Counted from the first letter of the stretch, positions 44,420 to 57,963 are shown. The stretch: DNA of 64,000 nucleotides from Zhihengliuella sp. ISTPL4 (GCF_002848265.1 NZ_CP025422.1:1116001-1180000); one strand, 5' to 3'. Translations and numbers: made by a program. Notes: generated from the letters alone by a model not told the origin.

Positions 44420-44457
44420 CGTCCGCCTCGACACCCCAGCGGGTGTCGAGGCGGACG
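44420..44457 (-). terminator. Terminator of the ATP synthase operon
   Basis: CGTCCGCCTCGACACCC (44420-44436) and its exact complement 44441-44457 form a 17-bp stem with a CAGC loop, 15 bp past the atpC stop. The next gene on this strand, yaaA, starts 20 bp further on. Confidence 0.85.
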
Positions 44458-44472
44458 CGTTGTTCAGAACTG

Positions 44473-44733
44473 TCAGGAGATGAGTGCCGCGTTGCCGGCC
44501 ACGATCGTCAGGACGTCGCCCTCCATGGAGAGGAAGCCGTCCTGTGCGTTCGCGAGCACCTTGGCACCATCCGTCTGGGTGATCCGGACCTGACCCTCGG
44601 CGAGGATGGCCAGCACCGGCTCGTGACCGGACATGAAGCCGATCTCGCCCTCGACGGTCTTGGCGACGACGAGGCTCGCCTCTCCCGTCCAGACCTCCGC
44701 GTCGGCGGAGACGAGGCTGACGTGCAGCGCCAT
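44473..44733 (-). CDS. atpC: ATP synthase F1 subunit epsilon
   Basis: Central-stalk subunit that couples rotation and regulates ATP hydrolysis. The 86 residues contain the N-terminal beta-sandwich only (LHVSLVSADAEVWTGEASLVVAKTVEGEIGFMSGHEPVLAIL, then VLTIVAGNAALIS). The C-terminal two-helix inhibitory arm of E. coli epsilon (139 residues) is missing, as in several actinobacteria where the subunit is shortened. It follows atpD after 2 bp and closes the operon. In many actinobacteria DUF2550 and nucS come next; here the terminator and yaaA do. Confidence 0.93.
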   Translation of the reverse strand: MALHVSLVSADAEVWTGEASLVVAKTVEGEIGFMSGHEPVLAILAEGQVRITQTDGAKVLANAQDGFLSMEGDVLTIVAGNAALIS

Positions 44734-44735
44734 GG

Positions 44736-47113
<2,378 letters not shown>

Positions 47114-47132
47114 GAATCAGTACCTCACGCGA

Positions 47133-48773
47133 TTACGCGCGACGACCCTTGACGATCTTCTCCTGGTTGACGTCCTCGGCCTCGGCCGCAGCGTGCTCCT
47201 CGTGGCCGGGGGCGCCGATGGCGTGACCCTTGCCGCCCTGGAACTCCAGGAGGAAGTTGTCGGTCTGCTTGTCGAGCTCGGCGACGGTCGCGTCGTCCAG
47301 CACGTTCGTCTCCCGCAGGGTGTCGAGCACCTTCGTGTTGCGACGCAGGTAGTCGAGCAGCTCGCGCTCGAAGCGCAGCACGTCCTCGACCTCGATCGAG
47401 TCGAGCTTGCCGTTGGTGCCGGCCCAGATCGAGACGACCTGCTCCTCCACCGGGTACGGCGAGTACTGCGGCTGCTTGAGCAGCTCGGTCAGACGGGCAC
47501 CGCGCGAGAGCTGACGGCGCGACGCGGCGTCGAGGTCCGACGCGAACATCGCGAACGCCTCGAGCGAGCGGTACTGCGCCAGCTCCAGCTTCAACGTTCC
47601 GGAGACCTTCTTGATCGACTTCACCTGGGCGTCACCACCGACACGCGACACCGAGATACCCACGTCGACCGCCGGACGCTGGTTGGCGTTGAAGAGGTCG
47701 GACTGGAGGAAGATCTGGCCGTCGGTGATCGAGATCACATTGGTCGGGATGTACGCCGAGACGTCGTTCGCCTTGGTCTCGATGATCGGAAGGCCCGTCA
47801 TCGAGCCCGCGCCGAGCTCGTCGGAGAGCTTCGCGCACCGCTCGAGCAGACGCGAGTGCAGGTAGAAGACGTCGCCGGGGTAGGCCTCGCGGCCCGGCGG
47901 GCGGCGGAGCAGCAGGGAGACGGCGCGGTAGGCCTCGGCCTGCTTCGACAGGTCGTCGAAGATGATGAGGACGTGCTTGCCGCCGTACATCCAGTGCTGG
48001 CCGATGGCCGAGCCGGTGTACGGAGCGAGGTACTTGAAGCCGGCGGGGTCGGACGCAGGAGCGGCCACGATGGTGGTGTACTCCAGAGCTCCGGCCTCTT
48101 CGAGCGCGCCCTTCACCGAAGCGATGGTCGAGCCCTTCTGGCCGATGGCGACGTAGATGCAGCGGACCTGCTTGTTGACGTCGCCGGACTCCCAGTTGGC
48201 CTTCTGGTTGATGATCGTGTCGATCGCGATGGCCGTCTTGCCGGTCTGGCGGTCGCCGATGATGAGCTGGCGCTGGCCGCGGCCGACCGGGATCATCGCG
48301 TCGATCGCCTTGATGCCGGTCTGCATGGGCTCGTGGACCGACTTGCGCTGCATGACGCCGGGGGCCTGGAGCTCGAGCTCGCGGACACCCTCGGTCGCGA
48401 TCGCGCCGAGGCCGTCGATCGGGTTGCCGAGCGGGTCGACGACGCGGCCGAGGTAGCCGTCACCGACCGGGACGGAGAGGACCTCACCCGTGCGGGTGAC
48501 TTCCTGACCGGCCTCGATGCCGGTGAAGTCGCCGAGGACGACGACGCCGATCTCGTGCTCGTCGAGGTTCAGCGCGAGACCCTTGGTGCCGTCGGCGAAG
48601 GTCACGAGCTCGTTCGCCATGACGCCGGGAAGTCCCTCGACGTGAGCGATGCCGTCGGCGGCGTCGATGACGGTGCCGACCTCGGTCGCCGCGGCCCCGG
48701 TGGGCTCGTACGCGGCGGCGAAATCCTTCAGCGCGTCACGGATGACGTCGGGGCTGATCGATAGTTCTGCCAT
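47133..48773 (-). CDS. atpA: ATP synthase F1 subunit alpha
   Basis: Non-catalytic nucleotide-binding subunit of F1. The 546-residue protein has the P-loop [15 protein letters not shown] near residue 175, the arginine-finger segment [17 protein letters not shown], and conserved [13 protein letters not shown]. The C-terminal ~35 residues ([30 protein letters not shown]) extend past the E. coli end and are His/Glu-rich; mycobacterial alpha subunits also have an extension there that limits ATP hydrolysis. Confidence 0.98.
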   Translation of the reverse strand: MAELSISPDVIRDALKDFAAAYEPTGAAATEVGTVIDAADGIAHVEGLPGVMANELVTFADGTKGLALNLDEHEIGVVVLGDFTGIEAGQEVTRTGEVLSVPVGDGYLGRVVDPLGNPIDGLGAIATEGVRELELQAPGVMQRKSVHEPMQTGIKAIDAMIPVGRGQRQLIIGDRQTGKTAIAIDTIINQKANWESGDVNKQVRCIYVAIGQKGSTIASVKGALEEAGALEYTTIVAAPASDPAGFKYLAPYTGSAIGQHWMYGGKHVLIIFDDLSKQAEAYRAVSLLLRRPPGREAYPGDVFYLHSRLLERCAKLSDELGAGSMTGLPIIETKANDVSAYIPTNVISITDGQIFLQSDLFNANQRPAVDVGISVSRVGGDAQVKSIKKVSGTLKLELAQYRSLEAFAMFASDLDAASRRQLSRGARLTELLKQPQYSPYPVEEQVVSIWAGTNGKLDSIEVEDVLRFERELLDYLRRNTKVLDTLRETNVLDDATVAELDKQTDNFLLEFQGGKGHAIGAPGHEEHAAAEAEDVNQEKIVKGRRA

Positions 48774-48820
48774 TGTCTTCCCTTTGTATCTGGGTGCGCG
48801 GTTCCCCGCGCGAAGTCGTG

Positions 48821-49612
48821 TTAGCCCGCGAGCTTCTGGCGAAGGTCGGCGAGTCGTGCGGAGATGCTGCCGTCGATGACGTCATCGGCGATCTGCACGC
48901 GCAGGCCTCCGACGACGCTGGGGTCGATGACGACGTTGAGGGACACCTGGCCGCCGTATCGCTGCGAGAGCGTCTGGCCGAGTCGCGTGCGCTGCGCGTC
49001 GCTGAGCTCGGTCGCCGTGTGCACCGTGGCCACGAGACGGCCGCGCTGGCTCGAGACGATGCGCATCGCCCGGCTCAGCAGCTGCCGCACCCGGCGCTCG
49101 CGCGGCTGACGCACGAGGGACGTGACGATGAGGGCCGTCGGAGCGCTGGCAGAGGCATCGACGAGGAGGCGCTCGACCAGAGCGGCCTTCGCGTCCTCTC
49201 CCCCGAGCCGGCTGCCGAGAGCGAGCTCGAGCTCCGGGTTCGCCGCGATCGCCCGCGAGAAGCCGAAGAGCTCTCCCTCGATGTCCGCGCCGGGCTCGGC
49301 GATGGTCGCCGCCCGGATCGCGAGCTCCTCGAGACCGTCGATCAGCTCCGAGGCGTTCGACCAGCGCTCGGCGACCGCGCTGCGCAGGACGTCCTGCGTC
49401 GCGGAGCCGTACTGCCCGAAGACCGCGGACACGACGTTCTGTCGCGCCGAGGCGGGAGCCGAGGGGTCGGCCAGCGCGCCGCTCAGCTGAGACGATTCGC
49501 CCACGGCACGCGCGGCGACGAACAGCTCGCGCGCGGTCTCGAGGGTGACGTCCTTCGCTGCGGCAAGCGTCTGCGTGGATGCCGCGAGTGCCTGAGCGGT
49601 CGCGCTGCCCAT
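48821..49612 (-). CDS. atpH: ATP synthase F1 subunit delta
   Basis: Joins the peripheral stalk to the top of F1. The 263-residue chain is longer than E. coli delta (177). The family core is the C-terminal part: [49 protein letters not shown], ending [14 protein letters not shown]. The N-terminal ~85 residues are an extra Ala-rich helical segment. The start ATG (49612-49610) overlaps the atpF stop codon as TAATG, so translation is coupled. Confidence 0.94.
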   Translation of the reverse strand: MGSATAQALAASTQTLAAAKDVTLETARELFVAARAVGESSQLSGALADPSAPASARQNVVSAVFGQYGSATQDVLRSAVAERWSNASELIDGLEELAIRAATIAEPGADIEGELFGFSRAIAANPELELALGSRLGGEDAKAALVERLLVDASASAPTALIVTSLVRQPRERRVRQLLSRAMRIVSSQRGRLVATVHTATELSDAQRTRLGQTLSQRYGGQVSLNVVIDPSVVGGLRVQIADDVIDGSISARLADLRQKLAG

Positions 49613-50187
49613 TAGGACTGCCCGCCCGGTACCTGAGCCGCCTTCTCGGATGCTTCGAGATCGGCGAGGAAGCGGTCGACCACGGCGGCCGCGCGAGCGT
49701 CGTCGGAGAGCGTCTCGCCGACCACGCCGCCGGCGAGGTCGAGAGCGAGCGAACCGACCTCGCTGCGCAGGGAGACGAGGGCCGTCTGGCGCTCGGCCTC
49801 GATCTGCGTGTGCGCGGTGGCGGTCAGACGCGCGGCCTCGCTGGCTGCGGTCTCCTTCGCCTCGGCGATGATCTTCTTGCCGTCCTCACGGGCGGCCTCG
49901 CGGATCTCGCCGGCCTCGGTGCGCGCCTCGGCGAGCTGCCGGGTGTACTCCTCGAGAGCCGCTTCCGCCTGCTTCTGCGCCTCATCGGCCTTGGCGATGT
50001 TGCCCTCGATGGCGGCGGACCGCTCGTCGAGCATCTTCGTCAGACGGGGAAGGGCGACCTTCCACACGACGATGAGGATGATGAGGAACCAGAAGCCCGA
50101 CCAGATGATGTCGTACCACGCGGGGATCAGCGGGTTGTTCGCCGCCTCACCCTCAGCCGCGAGGTTCGTGACAAGAGCGTTCAGCAT
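49612..50187 (-). CDS. atpF: ATP synthase FO subunit b
   Basis: Peripheral-stalk subunit, 191 residues. One membrane helix near residues 25-48 (YDIIWSGFWFLIILIVVWKVALP) is followed by a long Ala/Glu/Lys coiled coil (KADEAQKQAEAALEEYTRQ and so on) and a short C-terminal region that binds delta. Only one b-type gene is present, as expected for a homodimer. Lies 27 bp after atpE. Confidence 0.95.
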   Translation of the reverse strand: MLNALVTNLAAEGEAANNPLIPAWYDIIWSGFWFLIILIVVWKVALPRLTKMLDERSAAIEGNIAKADEAQKQAEAALEEYTRQLAEARTEAGEIREAAREDGKKIIAEAKETAASEAARLTATAHTQIEAERQTALVSLRSEVGSLALDLAGGVVGETLSDDARAAAVVDRFLADLEASEKAAQVPGGQS

Positions 50188-50214
50188 CCTGTCTCCTTCA
50201 GAAGTCGGTGGTGA

Positions 50215-51400
<1,186 letters not shown>

Positions 51401-51430
51401 TCCTCAACACTATCAGAATCCAAGGGTGCC

Positions 51431-51949
51431 CTAAGACCGCGGAGCGGCGTCCGCCGGCCCGTCCGCAGGACCGTTCGCGGCTCCTGGGGCACGGTCCTCC
51501 GGGACCTCGGTGGGCAGGGTCGTGTCGCTGACGCTCGGCAGGCGCATCTGGGTGAGGACGACGACGTCGATGATGAGGGACATCAGCACGCCCGCCACGA
51601 TCGAGAGGAAGAAGACCATCGGCTCGATCCACGGCTGTCCGGCGAGCAGGATCATCACGACGACGAAGACGCCGAGCTTGAGCAGCCACCCGCCCAGCAC
51701 GATCGCGAAGAAGAGCTGCACGTAGAGGGGGTCTCCGTACCACCGGTTGGCGATGAGGATGCTCAGGCCGGTGATGCCGAGGAACAGGGCGGCGAGGAGC
51801 ACGCCGAGAAGCCCGCTGACCAGGCCCTCCCCCTGCGCCACGGCGAAGCCGATCCCGCCGGCGACGAGCGCGAGCACGACGGTGGCGACGGCCGACCAGA
51901 CGAGCGTGCGACGCAGGATCGGGGTGCTGGAAACGGGGCTCGGACTCAT
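51431..51949 (-). CDS. AtpI-like membrane protein
   Basis: A 172-residue protein with four membrane helices (about 17-37, 46-66, 83-105 and 110-132) in the place where atpI is found in other bacteria. AtpI-type proteins help assemble the c-ring or carry Mg. The sequence itself is poorly conserved, so the name rests on position and topology. The C-terminus is an acidic/Pro-rich tail (VPEDRAPGAANG). Its ATG overlaps the stop of the WecA-like gene as ATGA (51949 against 51946). Confidence 0.75.
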   Translation of the reverse strand: MSPSPVSSTPILRRTLVWSAVATVVLALVAGGIGFAVAQGEGLVSGLLGVLLAALFLGITGLSILIANRWYGDPLYVQLFFAIVLGGWLLKLGVFVVVMILLAGQPWIEPMVFFLSIVAGVLMSLIIDVVVLTQMRLPSVSDTTLPTEVPEDRAPGAANGPADGPADAAPRS

Positions 51950-53118
51950 CGGGGCTCCAGAGGGATCGGGTCGGGCGCAGCGGCCGCGTCGGTCTTGCGT
52001 CGGCGGGTCGGACTCAGGGTGATGACGAGGCACGCGGCGATGCCGACGACGCCGAAGGCGACGCCGGGAAGGTACTGACCGGGCCAGTCCTCCCGCGCGC
52101 CGACGTACATCAGGAGGACGGCGAGGGAGATCACGGCCGTCCACGCGTAGAAGATGAGGACCGCGTCGCGGTCCCGGTGCCCGAGGTCGAGCATCCGGTG
52201 GTGCAGGTGCTTGCGGTCCGGCGAGAACGGCGAGCGTCCGGCGCTCATCCGGCGCAGCACCGCCAGGCCGAAGTCCAGCAGAGGCAGGAGCACCACGAGC
52301 AGCGGCAGGAGGATCGGCAGGAAGGCACCGATGAGTTGCGAGCGCCCGAGGCGCTCCGGGTCCAGGGCGGACGGGTCCATCTGTCCGGTGATCGCGATCG
52401 CCGAGGTTGCCATCAGCAGACCGATCACGAGCGCCCCGGAGTCCCCCATGAACAGCTTCGCCGGGCTCCAGTTCAGCGGGAGGAAACCGAGGCAGGCCCC
52501 GATGAGGACCGCGGCGAGGAAGGTCGAGAGGTTGAAGTAGCTGGAAGCACCGGAGTCCCGCGTGAAGATGTACGAGTACGCGAAGAAGACCCCGTTGGAG
52601 ATGAGGCAGACACCGGCGACGAGTCCGTCGAGCCCGTCGATGAAGTTGACCGCGTTCATGACGATCACGATCGCGAACATCGTGATCGTGATGCTCAGCC
52701 AGCTCGACACGACGATCAGGTCACCGAACGGCAGAGAGAGGATCTGCAGGCCGCCACCCACCGTGATGATCCCGGCGGCGAGGAACTGCGCCCCGAGCTT
52801 GATCATCCAGTCGATGTCCCAGAGGTCGTCCATGACCCCGATGACGGCGATGAGCAGTGCAGCCGCGAGGATCGACCACATGGTCTGCGGCGGCGTCCAG
52901 ATGCTCTGGAAGAACGGGTTGGCGGCCGAGACCGCGAAGGCGGCGACGATGCCGAGGAAGATCGCGATCCCGCCCAGCCGCGGTGTGGGCGTGGTGTGCA
53001 CGTCGCGCTCTCGGATGCCGGGATACAGCTTGAAGCGGAGGCTCAACCGCCACACCGCCCACGTCAGCACGAAGGTGATCGCGGCGGTGACGATGATCGT
53101 GAAGAGGTACTGCTTCAC
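51946..53118 (-). CDS. WecA/TagO-like undecaprenyl-phosphate sugar-1-phosphate transferase
   Basis: Polytopic membrane enzyme (390 residues, about 11 helices) that transfers a HexNAc-1-phosphate from its UDP-sugar to the polyprenyl-phosphate carrier, starting wall-polymer or glycolipid synthesis. Conserved motifs: TPRLGG after helix 1, the MDDLWDID catalytic aspartates, NAVNFIDGLDGLVAG and the cytosolic HLHHRML substrate motif. These fit WecA rather than MraY. Mycobacterial Rv1302 (wecA) lies at the same place before atpB. Stop overlaps the start of the AtpI-like gene; its own ATG overlaps the sua5 stop. Confidence 0.9.
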   Translation of the reverse strand: MKQYLFTIIVTAAITFVLTWAVWRLSLRFKLYPGIRERDVHTTPTPRLGGIAIFLGIVAAFAVSAANPFFQSIWTPPQTMWSILAAALLIAVIGVMDDLWDIDWMIKLGAQFLAAGIITVGGGLQILSLPFGDLIVVSSWLSITITMFAIVIVMNAVNFIDGLDGLVAGVCLISNGVFFAYSYIFTRDSGASSYFNLSTFLAAVLIGACLGFLPLNWSPAKLFMGDSGALVIGLLMATSAIAITGQMDPSALDPERLGRSQLIGAFLPILLPLLVVLLPLLDFGLAVLRRMSAGRSPFSPDRKHLHHRMLDLGHRDRDAVLIFYAWTAVISLAVLLMYVGAREDWPGQYLPGVAFGVVGIAACLVITLSPTRRRKTDAAAAPDPIPLEPR

Positions 53119-53810
53119 GAATCCCCGTCCTGCTGCTCCGGCTCGAGCAGGTCGCCCAGGACCTCCTGCAGCTGCTCCCTCGTCACGACGCCCTGACGCA
53201 GGATCCGGACGACGCCGGTCTCGGCATCGGCCCCGCGGCGGACGAGCGAGGTCGCGTCGATGATCGTGGAGGCGACGCCGTTCTTGCTCATGCCGTCGTC
53301 CAGGTACACCGCGACGCTGTCGCCGAGCATCTTCTCCGCATCGAGCGCAGAGATCGCCGCCGCCTTGCCGGTGAGGTTGGCGCTGGACACCGCGAGGGGC
53401 CCGGTCTCAGCGAGCAGTTCGAGCACCACCCGCCCCTCCGGCATCCGCACGGCGACGGTGCCCTGCGTCTCCCCCAGGTCCCACACCAGCGACGGCTGCG
53501 CCGGCAGCACGATCGTCAGTCCGCCGGGCCAGAAGGCATCGACGAGACGGTGAACCGGCTCGGGGACCTCCTCCGCGAGGGCCGCGAGCGTCTCCTTGGT
53601 GCCGACGAGGACAGGCGGCGGCTGATTGCGGCCGCGGCCCTTGGCATCCAGGAGACGCTGCACCGCAGGCGGCGAGAAGGCGTCGGCGGCGACGCCGTAG
53701 ACGGTGTCGGTGGGGATGACGATGAGGTCGCCGCGGCCGATCGCCTGACGCGCGTTGCGCATCCCGGCGAGCAGCTGCGCCTCGTCGCTGCAGTCGAAGA
53801 TGGGGGACAT
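53115..53810 (-). CDS. tsaC: L-threonylcarbamoyladenylate synthase (Sua5/YrdC)
   Basis: Makes threonylcarbamoyl-AMP from Thr, bicarbonate and ATP for the t6A37 modification of tRNAs. The 231-residue protein contains the YrdC core: the IGRGDLIVIPTDTVYGVAADAFS substrate site, AKGRGRNQPPPVLVG with the basic KxR-type stretch, FWPGGLTIVLPA and AVRMPEG. It lacks the extra C-terminal Sua5 domain of longer forms. TAGAAT lies 9 nt before the ATG on the minus strand. Overlaps the WecA-like start by 4 bp. Confidence 0.92.
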   Translation of the reverse strand: MSPIFDCSDEAQLLAGMRNARQAIGRGDLIVIPTDTVYGVAADAFSPPAVQRLLDAKGRGRNQPPPVLVGTKETLAALAEEVPEPVHRLVDAFWPGGLTIVLPAQPSLVWDLGETQGTVAVRMPEGRVVLELLAETGPLAVSSANLTGKAAAISALDAEKMLGDSVAVYLDDGMSKNGVASTIIDATSLVRRGADAETGVVRILRQGVVTREQLQEVLGDLLEPEQQDGDS

Positions 53811-53819
53811 GACGGTTCG

Positions 53820-53825
53820 ATTCTA
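53820..53825 (-). promoter_or_regulatory. -10-like box upstream of the Sua5/YrdC gene
   Basis: TAGAAT on the minus strand, 9 nt from the ATG at 53810, so any leader would be about 3 nt. It suggests a promoter inside the prmC-sua5 gap. Confidence 0.35.
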
Positions 53826-53862
53826 CGCGGGGGTGGTCCGGAACGAGCTCGACGTCCGTCGA

Positions 53863-54723
53863 TCAGGGACGGACGGCGGTGGTGGCGCGGTCGCGCAGGG
53901 TCAGATCGCGGTGGGTGGCCGCGGCTCGCCACCCGTCGGCCGTGAGCAGCTCCCGGATCGGGGCACCCTGCAGCTCGCCGTGCTCGATCACGAGCGTGCC
54001 GCCCGACCGCAACAGGCGCAGCGCCCTACCGCTGAGCATGCGGACGACGTCGAGGCCGTCCTCTCCGCCGTAGAGCGCCAGCGCCGGGTCGAAGAGCCGC
54101 ACCTCCGGATCACGCGGGATCGCCTGCGCCGGCACGTACGGCGGGTTGGAGATGACGACCGTGGCGGTGCCGTCGAGTTCCGGGAACGCGTCCGCGAGAT
54201 CGGACAGCACCAGGGTGAGGTTCTCGACGCCCTCGACGTTACGACGAGCCCACGCGTGGGCCTCCGGGGAGATCTCCGCGGCGTACACCCGCGCGTGCGG
54301 CACCTCGGTGGCCATCGCCAGCGCGATCGCGCCGCTGCCCGTGCCGAGGTCGATGCCGATCGGCGACGGCTCCGCCGAGCCCAGGAGGGCATCGATCGCG
54401 AACTGCGCCACCGTCTCCGTCTCGGGGCGCGGGACGAAGACGCCGGGGCCGACCGCGAGCTCCAGGTGCCGGAACGGCGCGGTGCCGGTGAGATGCTGCA
54501 GCGGCTCCCGGCCCGCGCGGCGGCCGATGAGGGCGTCCAGCGCCGCCGCGTCGTCGTCAGCGAGCAGGTCGCCGCGGACGACGGCCGCCTGTACCTCGCC
54601 GCGGCGCTGTCCTCGCACGTGTCCGGCGAGCAGCTCGGCGTCGACGAGCGGGTCGGGCACGCCGGCGTCGGCGAGACGCTGTGCCGCGGCGCGCACGGCG
54701 GCGGCGAGTGAGAGGTCGGGCAT
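53863..54723 (-). CDS. prmC: Peptide chain release factor N5-glutamine methyltransferase
   Basis: Methylates the Gln of the GGQ motif in RF1 and RF2. The 286-residue protein has an N-terminal helical domain (LAAAVRAAAQRLADAGVPDPLVDAELLAGHV), the SAM-binding motif IDLGTGSGAIALAMA and the active site ISNPPYVPA. The ATG at 54723 is fixed by a -10 box 6 nt upstream; a longer frame would cover that promoter. Its substrate gene prfA, usually adjacent, is 5.7 kb away. Confidence 0.94.
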   Translation of the reverse strand: MPDLSLAAAVRAAAQRLADAGVPDPLVDAELLAGHVRGQRRGEVQAAVVRGDLLADDDAAALDALIGRRAGREPLQHLTGTAPFRHLELAVGPGVFVPRPETETVAQFAIDALLGSAEPSPIGIDLGTGSGAIALAMATEVPHARVYAAEISPEAHAWARRNVEGVENLTLVLSDLADAFPELDGTATVVISNPPYVPAQAIPRDPEVRLFDPALALYGGEDGLDVVRMLSGRALRLLRSGGTLVIEHGELQGAPIRELLTADGWRAAATHRDLTLRDRATTAVRP

Positions 54724-54729
54724 GGCTCC

Positions 54730-54735
54730 AGCGTA
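54730..54735 (-). promoter_or_regulatory. -10 box, leaderless start of prmC
   Basis: TACGCT on the minus strand, gap GGAGCC, ATG at 54723. Confidence 0.55.
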
Positions 54736-54779
54736 GAGTGCGCGGCCGTCACAATGCCCCCTCCCCCCTCCTGCTCGCC

Positions 54780-54785
54780 TAGGCT
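54780..54785 (+). promoter_or_regulatory. -10 box for cysK
   Basis: TAGGCT, 35 nt before the ATG. Here the mRNA would have a leader of about 29 nt holding the AGGAAGG ribosome-binding site, in contrast to the leaderless genes with the same hexamer. Confidence 0.5.
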
Positions 54786-54820
54786 GGACCGGCAGCGCAC
54801 CCGCACAGGAAGGCTCCCCC

Positions 54821-55759
54821 ATGTCCGGCATCCACCCCGACATCACCACCGCTTTCGGGAACACCCCGCTCGTCCGCCTCAACCGCGTGACGGAGGGCCT
54901 CGGCGCCACCGTGCTCGCGAAGCTCGAGTACTACAACCCGGCGTCCAGCGTGAAGGACCGCATCGGCATCGCGATGATCAACGCCGCCGAGGCCGCCGGC
55001 GAGCTCGCCCCCGGCGGCACCATCGTGGAGTCCACCAGCGGCAACACCGGCATCGCACTCGCCATGGTGGGAGCCGCGCGCGGCTACCGCGTCATCCTCA
55101 CCATGCCGGCCTCGATGTCGAAGGAGCGCCGTGTGCTGCTCAAGGCGTTCGGCGCGGAGATCGTCCTCACCGATCCCACCAAGGGTATGAAGGGCGCGAT
55201 CGAGGAGGTCAAGCGCATCGTCGACGAGACCCCCGGCGCCGTGTGGATCCGCCAGTTCGAGAACGCGGCGAACCCGCAGATCCACCGTGAGACCACCGCG
55301 CAGGAGATCCTCCGCGACACCGATGGCGCGGTCGACATCTTCATCGCCGGCGTCGGCACGGGCGGCACGGTCACCGGCACCGGGCAGGCCTTGAAGGCGG
55401 CGAAGCCCGAGATCCAGGTCATCGCCGTCGAGCCGAAGGACTCCCCCGTCCTCACCGAAGGGCACCCCGGACCGCACAAGATCCAGGGCATCGGCCCGAA
55501 CTTCGTGCCGGACGTCCTCGACCGCGAGGTGCTCGACGAGATCATCACGGCGGAGTTCGAGGACTCGCTGCGCGTGGCCCGCGACCTCGCGGCGAAGGAG
55601 GGCCTGCTGGTCGGTATGTCCTCCGGTGCCGCCGTGTCGGCGGCGCTGACCGTCGCCGCACGCCCGGAGAACGCCGGCAAGACCATCGTGGTGATCATCC
55701 CGGACACCGGCGAGCGGTACCTCTCCACCGCCCTGTTCGAGGACCTGCGCGAGGACTGA
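54821..55759 (+). CDS. cysK: Cysteine synthase A (O-acetylserine sulfhydrylase)
   Basis: PLP enzyme that makes cysteine from O-acetylserine and sulfide. The 312-residue protein shows the PLP-lysine in [11 protein letters not shown], the substrate loop [14 protein letters not shown] and the glycine-rich [15 protein letters not shown] phosphate-binding loop. The C-terminal [18 protein letters not shown] is characteristic of the CysK group. AGGAAGG lies 9 nt before the ATG. Followed 8 bp later by cysE, so the two steps of cysteine synthesis are encoded together. Confidence 0.95.
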   Translation: MSGIHPDITTAFGNTPLVRLNRVTEGLGATVLAKLEYYNPASSVKDRIGIAMINAAEAAGELAPGGTIVESTSGNTGIALAMVGAARGYRVILTMPASMSKERRVLLKAFGAEIVLTDPTKGMKGAIEEVKRIVDETPGAVWIRQFENAANPQIHRETTAQEILRDTDGAVDIFIAGVGTGGTVTGTGQALKAAKPEIQVIAVEPKDSPVLTEGHPGPHKIQGIGPNFVPDVLDREVLDEIITAEFEDSLRVARDLAAKEGLLVGMSSGAAVSAALTVAARPENAGKTIVVIIPDTGERYLSTALFEDLRED

Positions 55760-55767
55760 GGTCGTCG

Positions 55768-56337
55768 ATGGGCATGATCGGGCGAATGCGCGAGGACATC
55801 GCCGCCGCGCGCCTTCGTGACCCGGCCGCACGCACCGCGGTCGAGGTGGCGCTGCTCTACCCCGGGCTGCACGCCGTCTGGGCACACCGCGTGTCCCACG
55901 CGCTGTGGCGACGGCGCCTTCGGCTCCTCGCTCGCGCGGGGTCGCAGGTCTCCCGCTGGTTGACGGGCATCGAGATCCACCCCGGAGCCCGGATCGGCCG
56001 CCGGTTCTTCATCGACCACGGCATGGGTGTCGTGATCGGCGAGACCGCGGAGATCGGTGACGACGTGCTGATGTACCACGGCGTGACCCTCGGCGGGCGG
56101 ACCCGAGACGTCGGCAAGAGGCACCCGACCCTGCGGGACGGCGTCGCCGTGGGTGCGGGGGCGAAGATCCTCGGCCCCGTCACGGTCGGCGCCCGTTCGG
56201 TGGTGGGTGCCAACGCCGTGGTCACGAAGGACGCCCCCGCCGACAGCGTGCTCGTGGGTGTGCCCGCGAAGCCGCGCCAGCGGACCGCCGGTGAGGACAC
56301 CAGGGCGCTGCTGACCGCCCCGGACTACTCCATCTGA
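55768..56337 (+). CDS. cysE: Serine O-acetyltransferase
   Basis: Acetylates serine with acetyl-CoA, supplying the substrate for CysK. The 189-residue protein is the short actinobacterial/epsilon-type form lacking most of the N-terminal helical domain of E. coli CysE (273). The left-handed hexapeptide helix runs from about residue 70: [41 protein letters not shown] with the catalytic His pair, to [14 protein letters not shown]. The C-terminus ends in Ile (DYSI), as needed to dock into the CysK active site. Co-transcribed with cysK. Confidence 0.94.
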   Translation: MGMIGRMREDIAAARLRDPAARTAVEVALLYPGLHAVWAHRVSHALWRRRLRLLARAGSQVSRWLTGIEIHPGARIGRRFFIDHGMGVVIGETAEIGDDVLMYHGVTLGGRTRDVGKRHPTLRDGVAVGAGAKILGPVTVGARSVVGANAVVTKDAPADSVLVGVPAKPRQRTAGEDTRALLTAPDYSI

Positions 56338-56362
56338 GGATCGCGGCAGCGTCCTGCTGCCC

Positions 56363-57910
56363 TCACTGCGCCACGAAGAACGGGACGGCGCCGACGAGGA
56401 TGCCGACCCCCAGCATGACGAGCGAGACGGTCGCTGCCCGCCATAGCACCTTGCGATGGTGGTCTCCGAGGTTGACCCCGGCGAGGGACACCAGGAGCAG
56501 GATCGCGGGGACGAGCGGACTCTGCAGGTGCACCGGCTGCCCGGTGATCGAGGCCCGAGCCATCTCCACCGGATCGATGCCGAAGTTGGCGGCGCTCTGC
56601 GCGAGTACGGGGAGGATGCCGAAGTAGAAGGCGTCGTTCGACATGAAGAACGTGAACGGGATGGACAGCACGCCCGTGATCGGGGCGAGGAACGGTCCGA
56701 GCGCGGGCGGCAGCACGTTCGTGATCCACGTCGCCATCGCGTCGACCATGCCGGTCCCGGAGAGGACACCCACGAGGACGCCGGCCGCGATGACCATCGA
56801 CACGACGCCGACGATGCTGGGGGCGTGCGCGACGATCTCCGCCGCCTGCTCCTTGATGCCGCGGAAGTTCACGAGGAGGGCGATGCCGGCCCCGACCATG
56901 AACACGTAGGGCAGCGGGAGGATGTCCATGACCAGGAGCACCATCACCGCGACGGTCAGCAGCAGGTTGAACCAGATCAGGCGCGGGCGCAGGGTCGGAC
57001 GTGCCGGATCCAGCATCGTGTCGGCCATCGCCGTGTCCGCGGGGTCCACGCTCGCCGCCGCGACCGGAGCGCGTCCGCCGGCGACGACGACGAGGTTGCC
57101 GGTCCGCAGCGAGGCGCGCGCCCCCGGCTTGAGCTCGGCACCGCGGAAGATGCGGGGCACCGCGGCCAGCACGCCGCCGTCGGCACCGGTGAGCCGGCCG
57201 TCCGCGTCGATCCGGCCCAGTCGGCGCCGCTCCCCCAGTCCGAGGAGCCAGGCGAAACCGAGCGTCACGATGATCCCCGCTCCCAGCGCCGGGAGCATCG
57301 GCACGAAGATCTCCGTCGGCTGCACGCCGAGCGCGGTCGCGGCACGCACGGTCGGTCCACCCCACGGGACGATGTTGAGGGTGCCGTTCATGAGCCCGGC
57401 GACACAGGTGAGGACGACGGGGCTCATCCCGAGGCGGAGGTAGATGGGCAGCATCGCAGAGGTCGTGATGATGAAGGTCGTCGAGCCGTCGCCGTCGAGG
57501 GACACCGCGCCCGCGAGGATCGCCGTTCCCAGAACGACCTTCGCCGGGTCATCGCCGAGCAGACGCGTGATCAGCCGGATGAGCGGATCGAAGAGCCCGA
57601 CGTCGATCATGATGCCGAAGAACATGATCGCGAACATCAGCAGTGCCGCTGTCGGCGCCATGGTGCCGATCGAGTCGAGGATCATGTCGCCGAGCCCGAG
57701 CCCCGCCCCTGCGAACAGGCCGAAGACGGTCGGCACGAGGATCAACGCCACCATGGGCGTGAGGCGCTTGGTCATGATGAGCGTCATGAACACGAGGACC
57801 ATCGTGAAGCCGAGGACGACGAGCACCCCTTCCGGTGGCACGAAAGCGACGTCGTAGGCCGGGGCATCCTCCGCGGCAGCAGCGATCAGTCCGGTCGGTG
57901 CGTGGGGCAT
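56363..57910 (-). CDS. CitMHS-family citrate transporter
   Basis: Membrane carrier for metal-citrate complexes (Mg, Ca or heavy metals) driven by protons. The 515 residues form about 12 helices, with a long cytosolic loop at 245-330. Family landmarks are FGIMIDVGLFDPLIRLI, AGAVSLDGDGSTTFIITTSAMLP, WGGPTVRAATAL and FFMSNDAFYFGILPVLA. The ATG at 57910 has GGAG 8 nt upstream. It is divergent from the CitA/CitB-type genes, the usual arrangement for a transporter controlled by that system. Confidence 0.9.
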   Translation of the reverse strand: MPHAPTGLIAAAAEDAPAYDVAFVPPEGVLVVLGFTMVLVFMTLIMTKRLTPMVALILVPTVFGLFAGAGLGLGDMILDSIGTMAPTAALLMFAIMFFGIMIDVGLFDPLIRLITRLLGDDPAKVVLGTAILAGAVSLDGDGSTTFIITTSAMLPIYLRLGMSPVVLTCVAGLMNGTLNIVPWGGPTVRAATALGVQPTEIFVPMLPALGAGIIVTLGFAWLLGLGERRRLGRIDADGRLTGADGGVLAAVPRIFRGAELKPGARASLRTGNLVVVAGGRAPVAAASVDPADTAMADTMLDPARPTLRPRLIWFNLLLTVAVMVLLVMDILPLPYVFMVGAGIALLVNFRGIKEQAAEIVAHAPSIVGVVSMVIAAGVLVGVLSGTGMVDAMATWITNVLPPALGPFLAPITGVLSIPFTFFMSNDAFYFGILPVLAQSAANFGIDPVEMARASITGQPVHLQSPLVPAILLLVSLAGVNLGDHHRKVLWRAATVSLVMLGVGILVGAVPFFVAQ

Positions 57911-57957
57911 GAGTGACTCCTTCGTCGTGGCTCCGTCATCGCTGACGGATCTCGTCG

Positions 57958-57963
57958 AGGCTA
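57958..57963 (-). promoter_or_regulatory. Candidate -10 for the citrate transporter gene
   Basis: TAGCCT on the minus strand, about 48 nt before the ATG. No clear -35, as expected for an activator-dependent promoter. Confidence 0.35.
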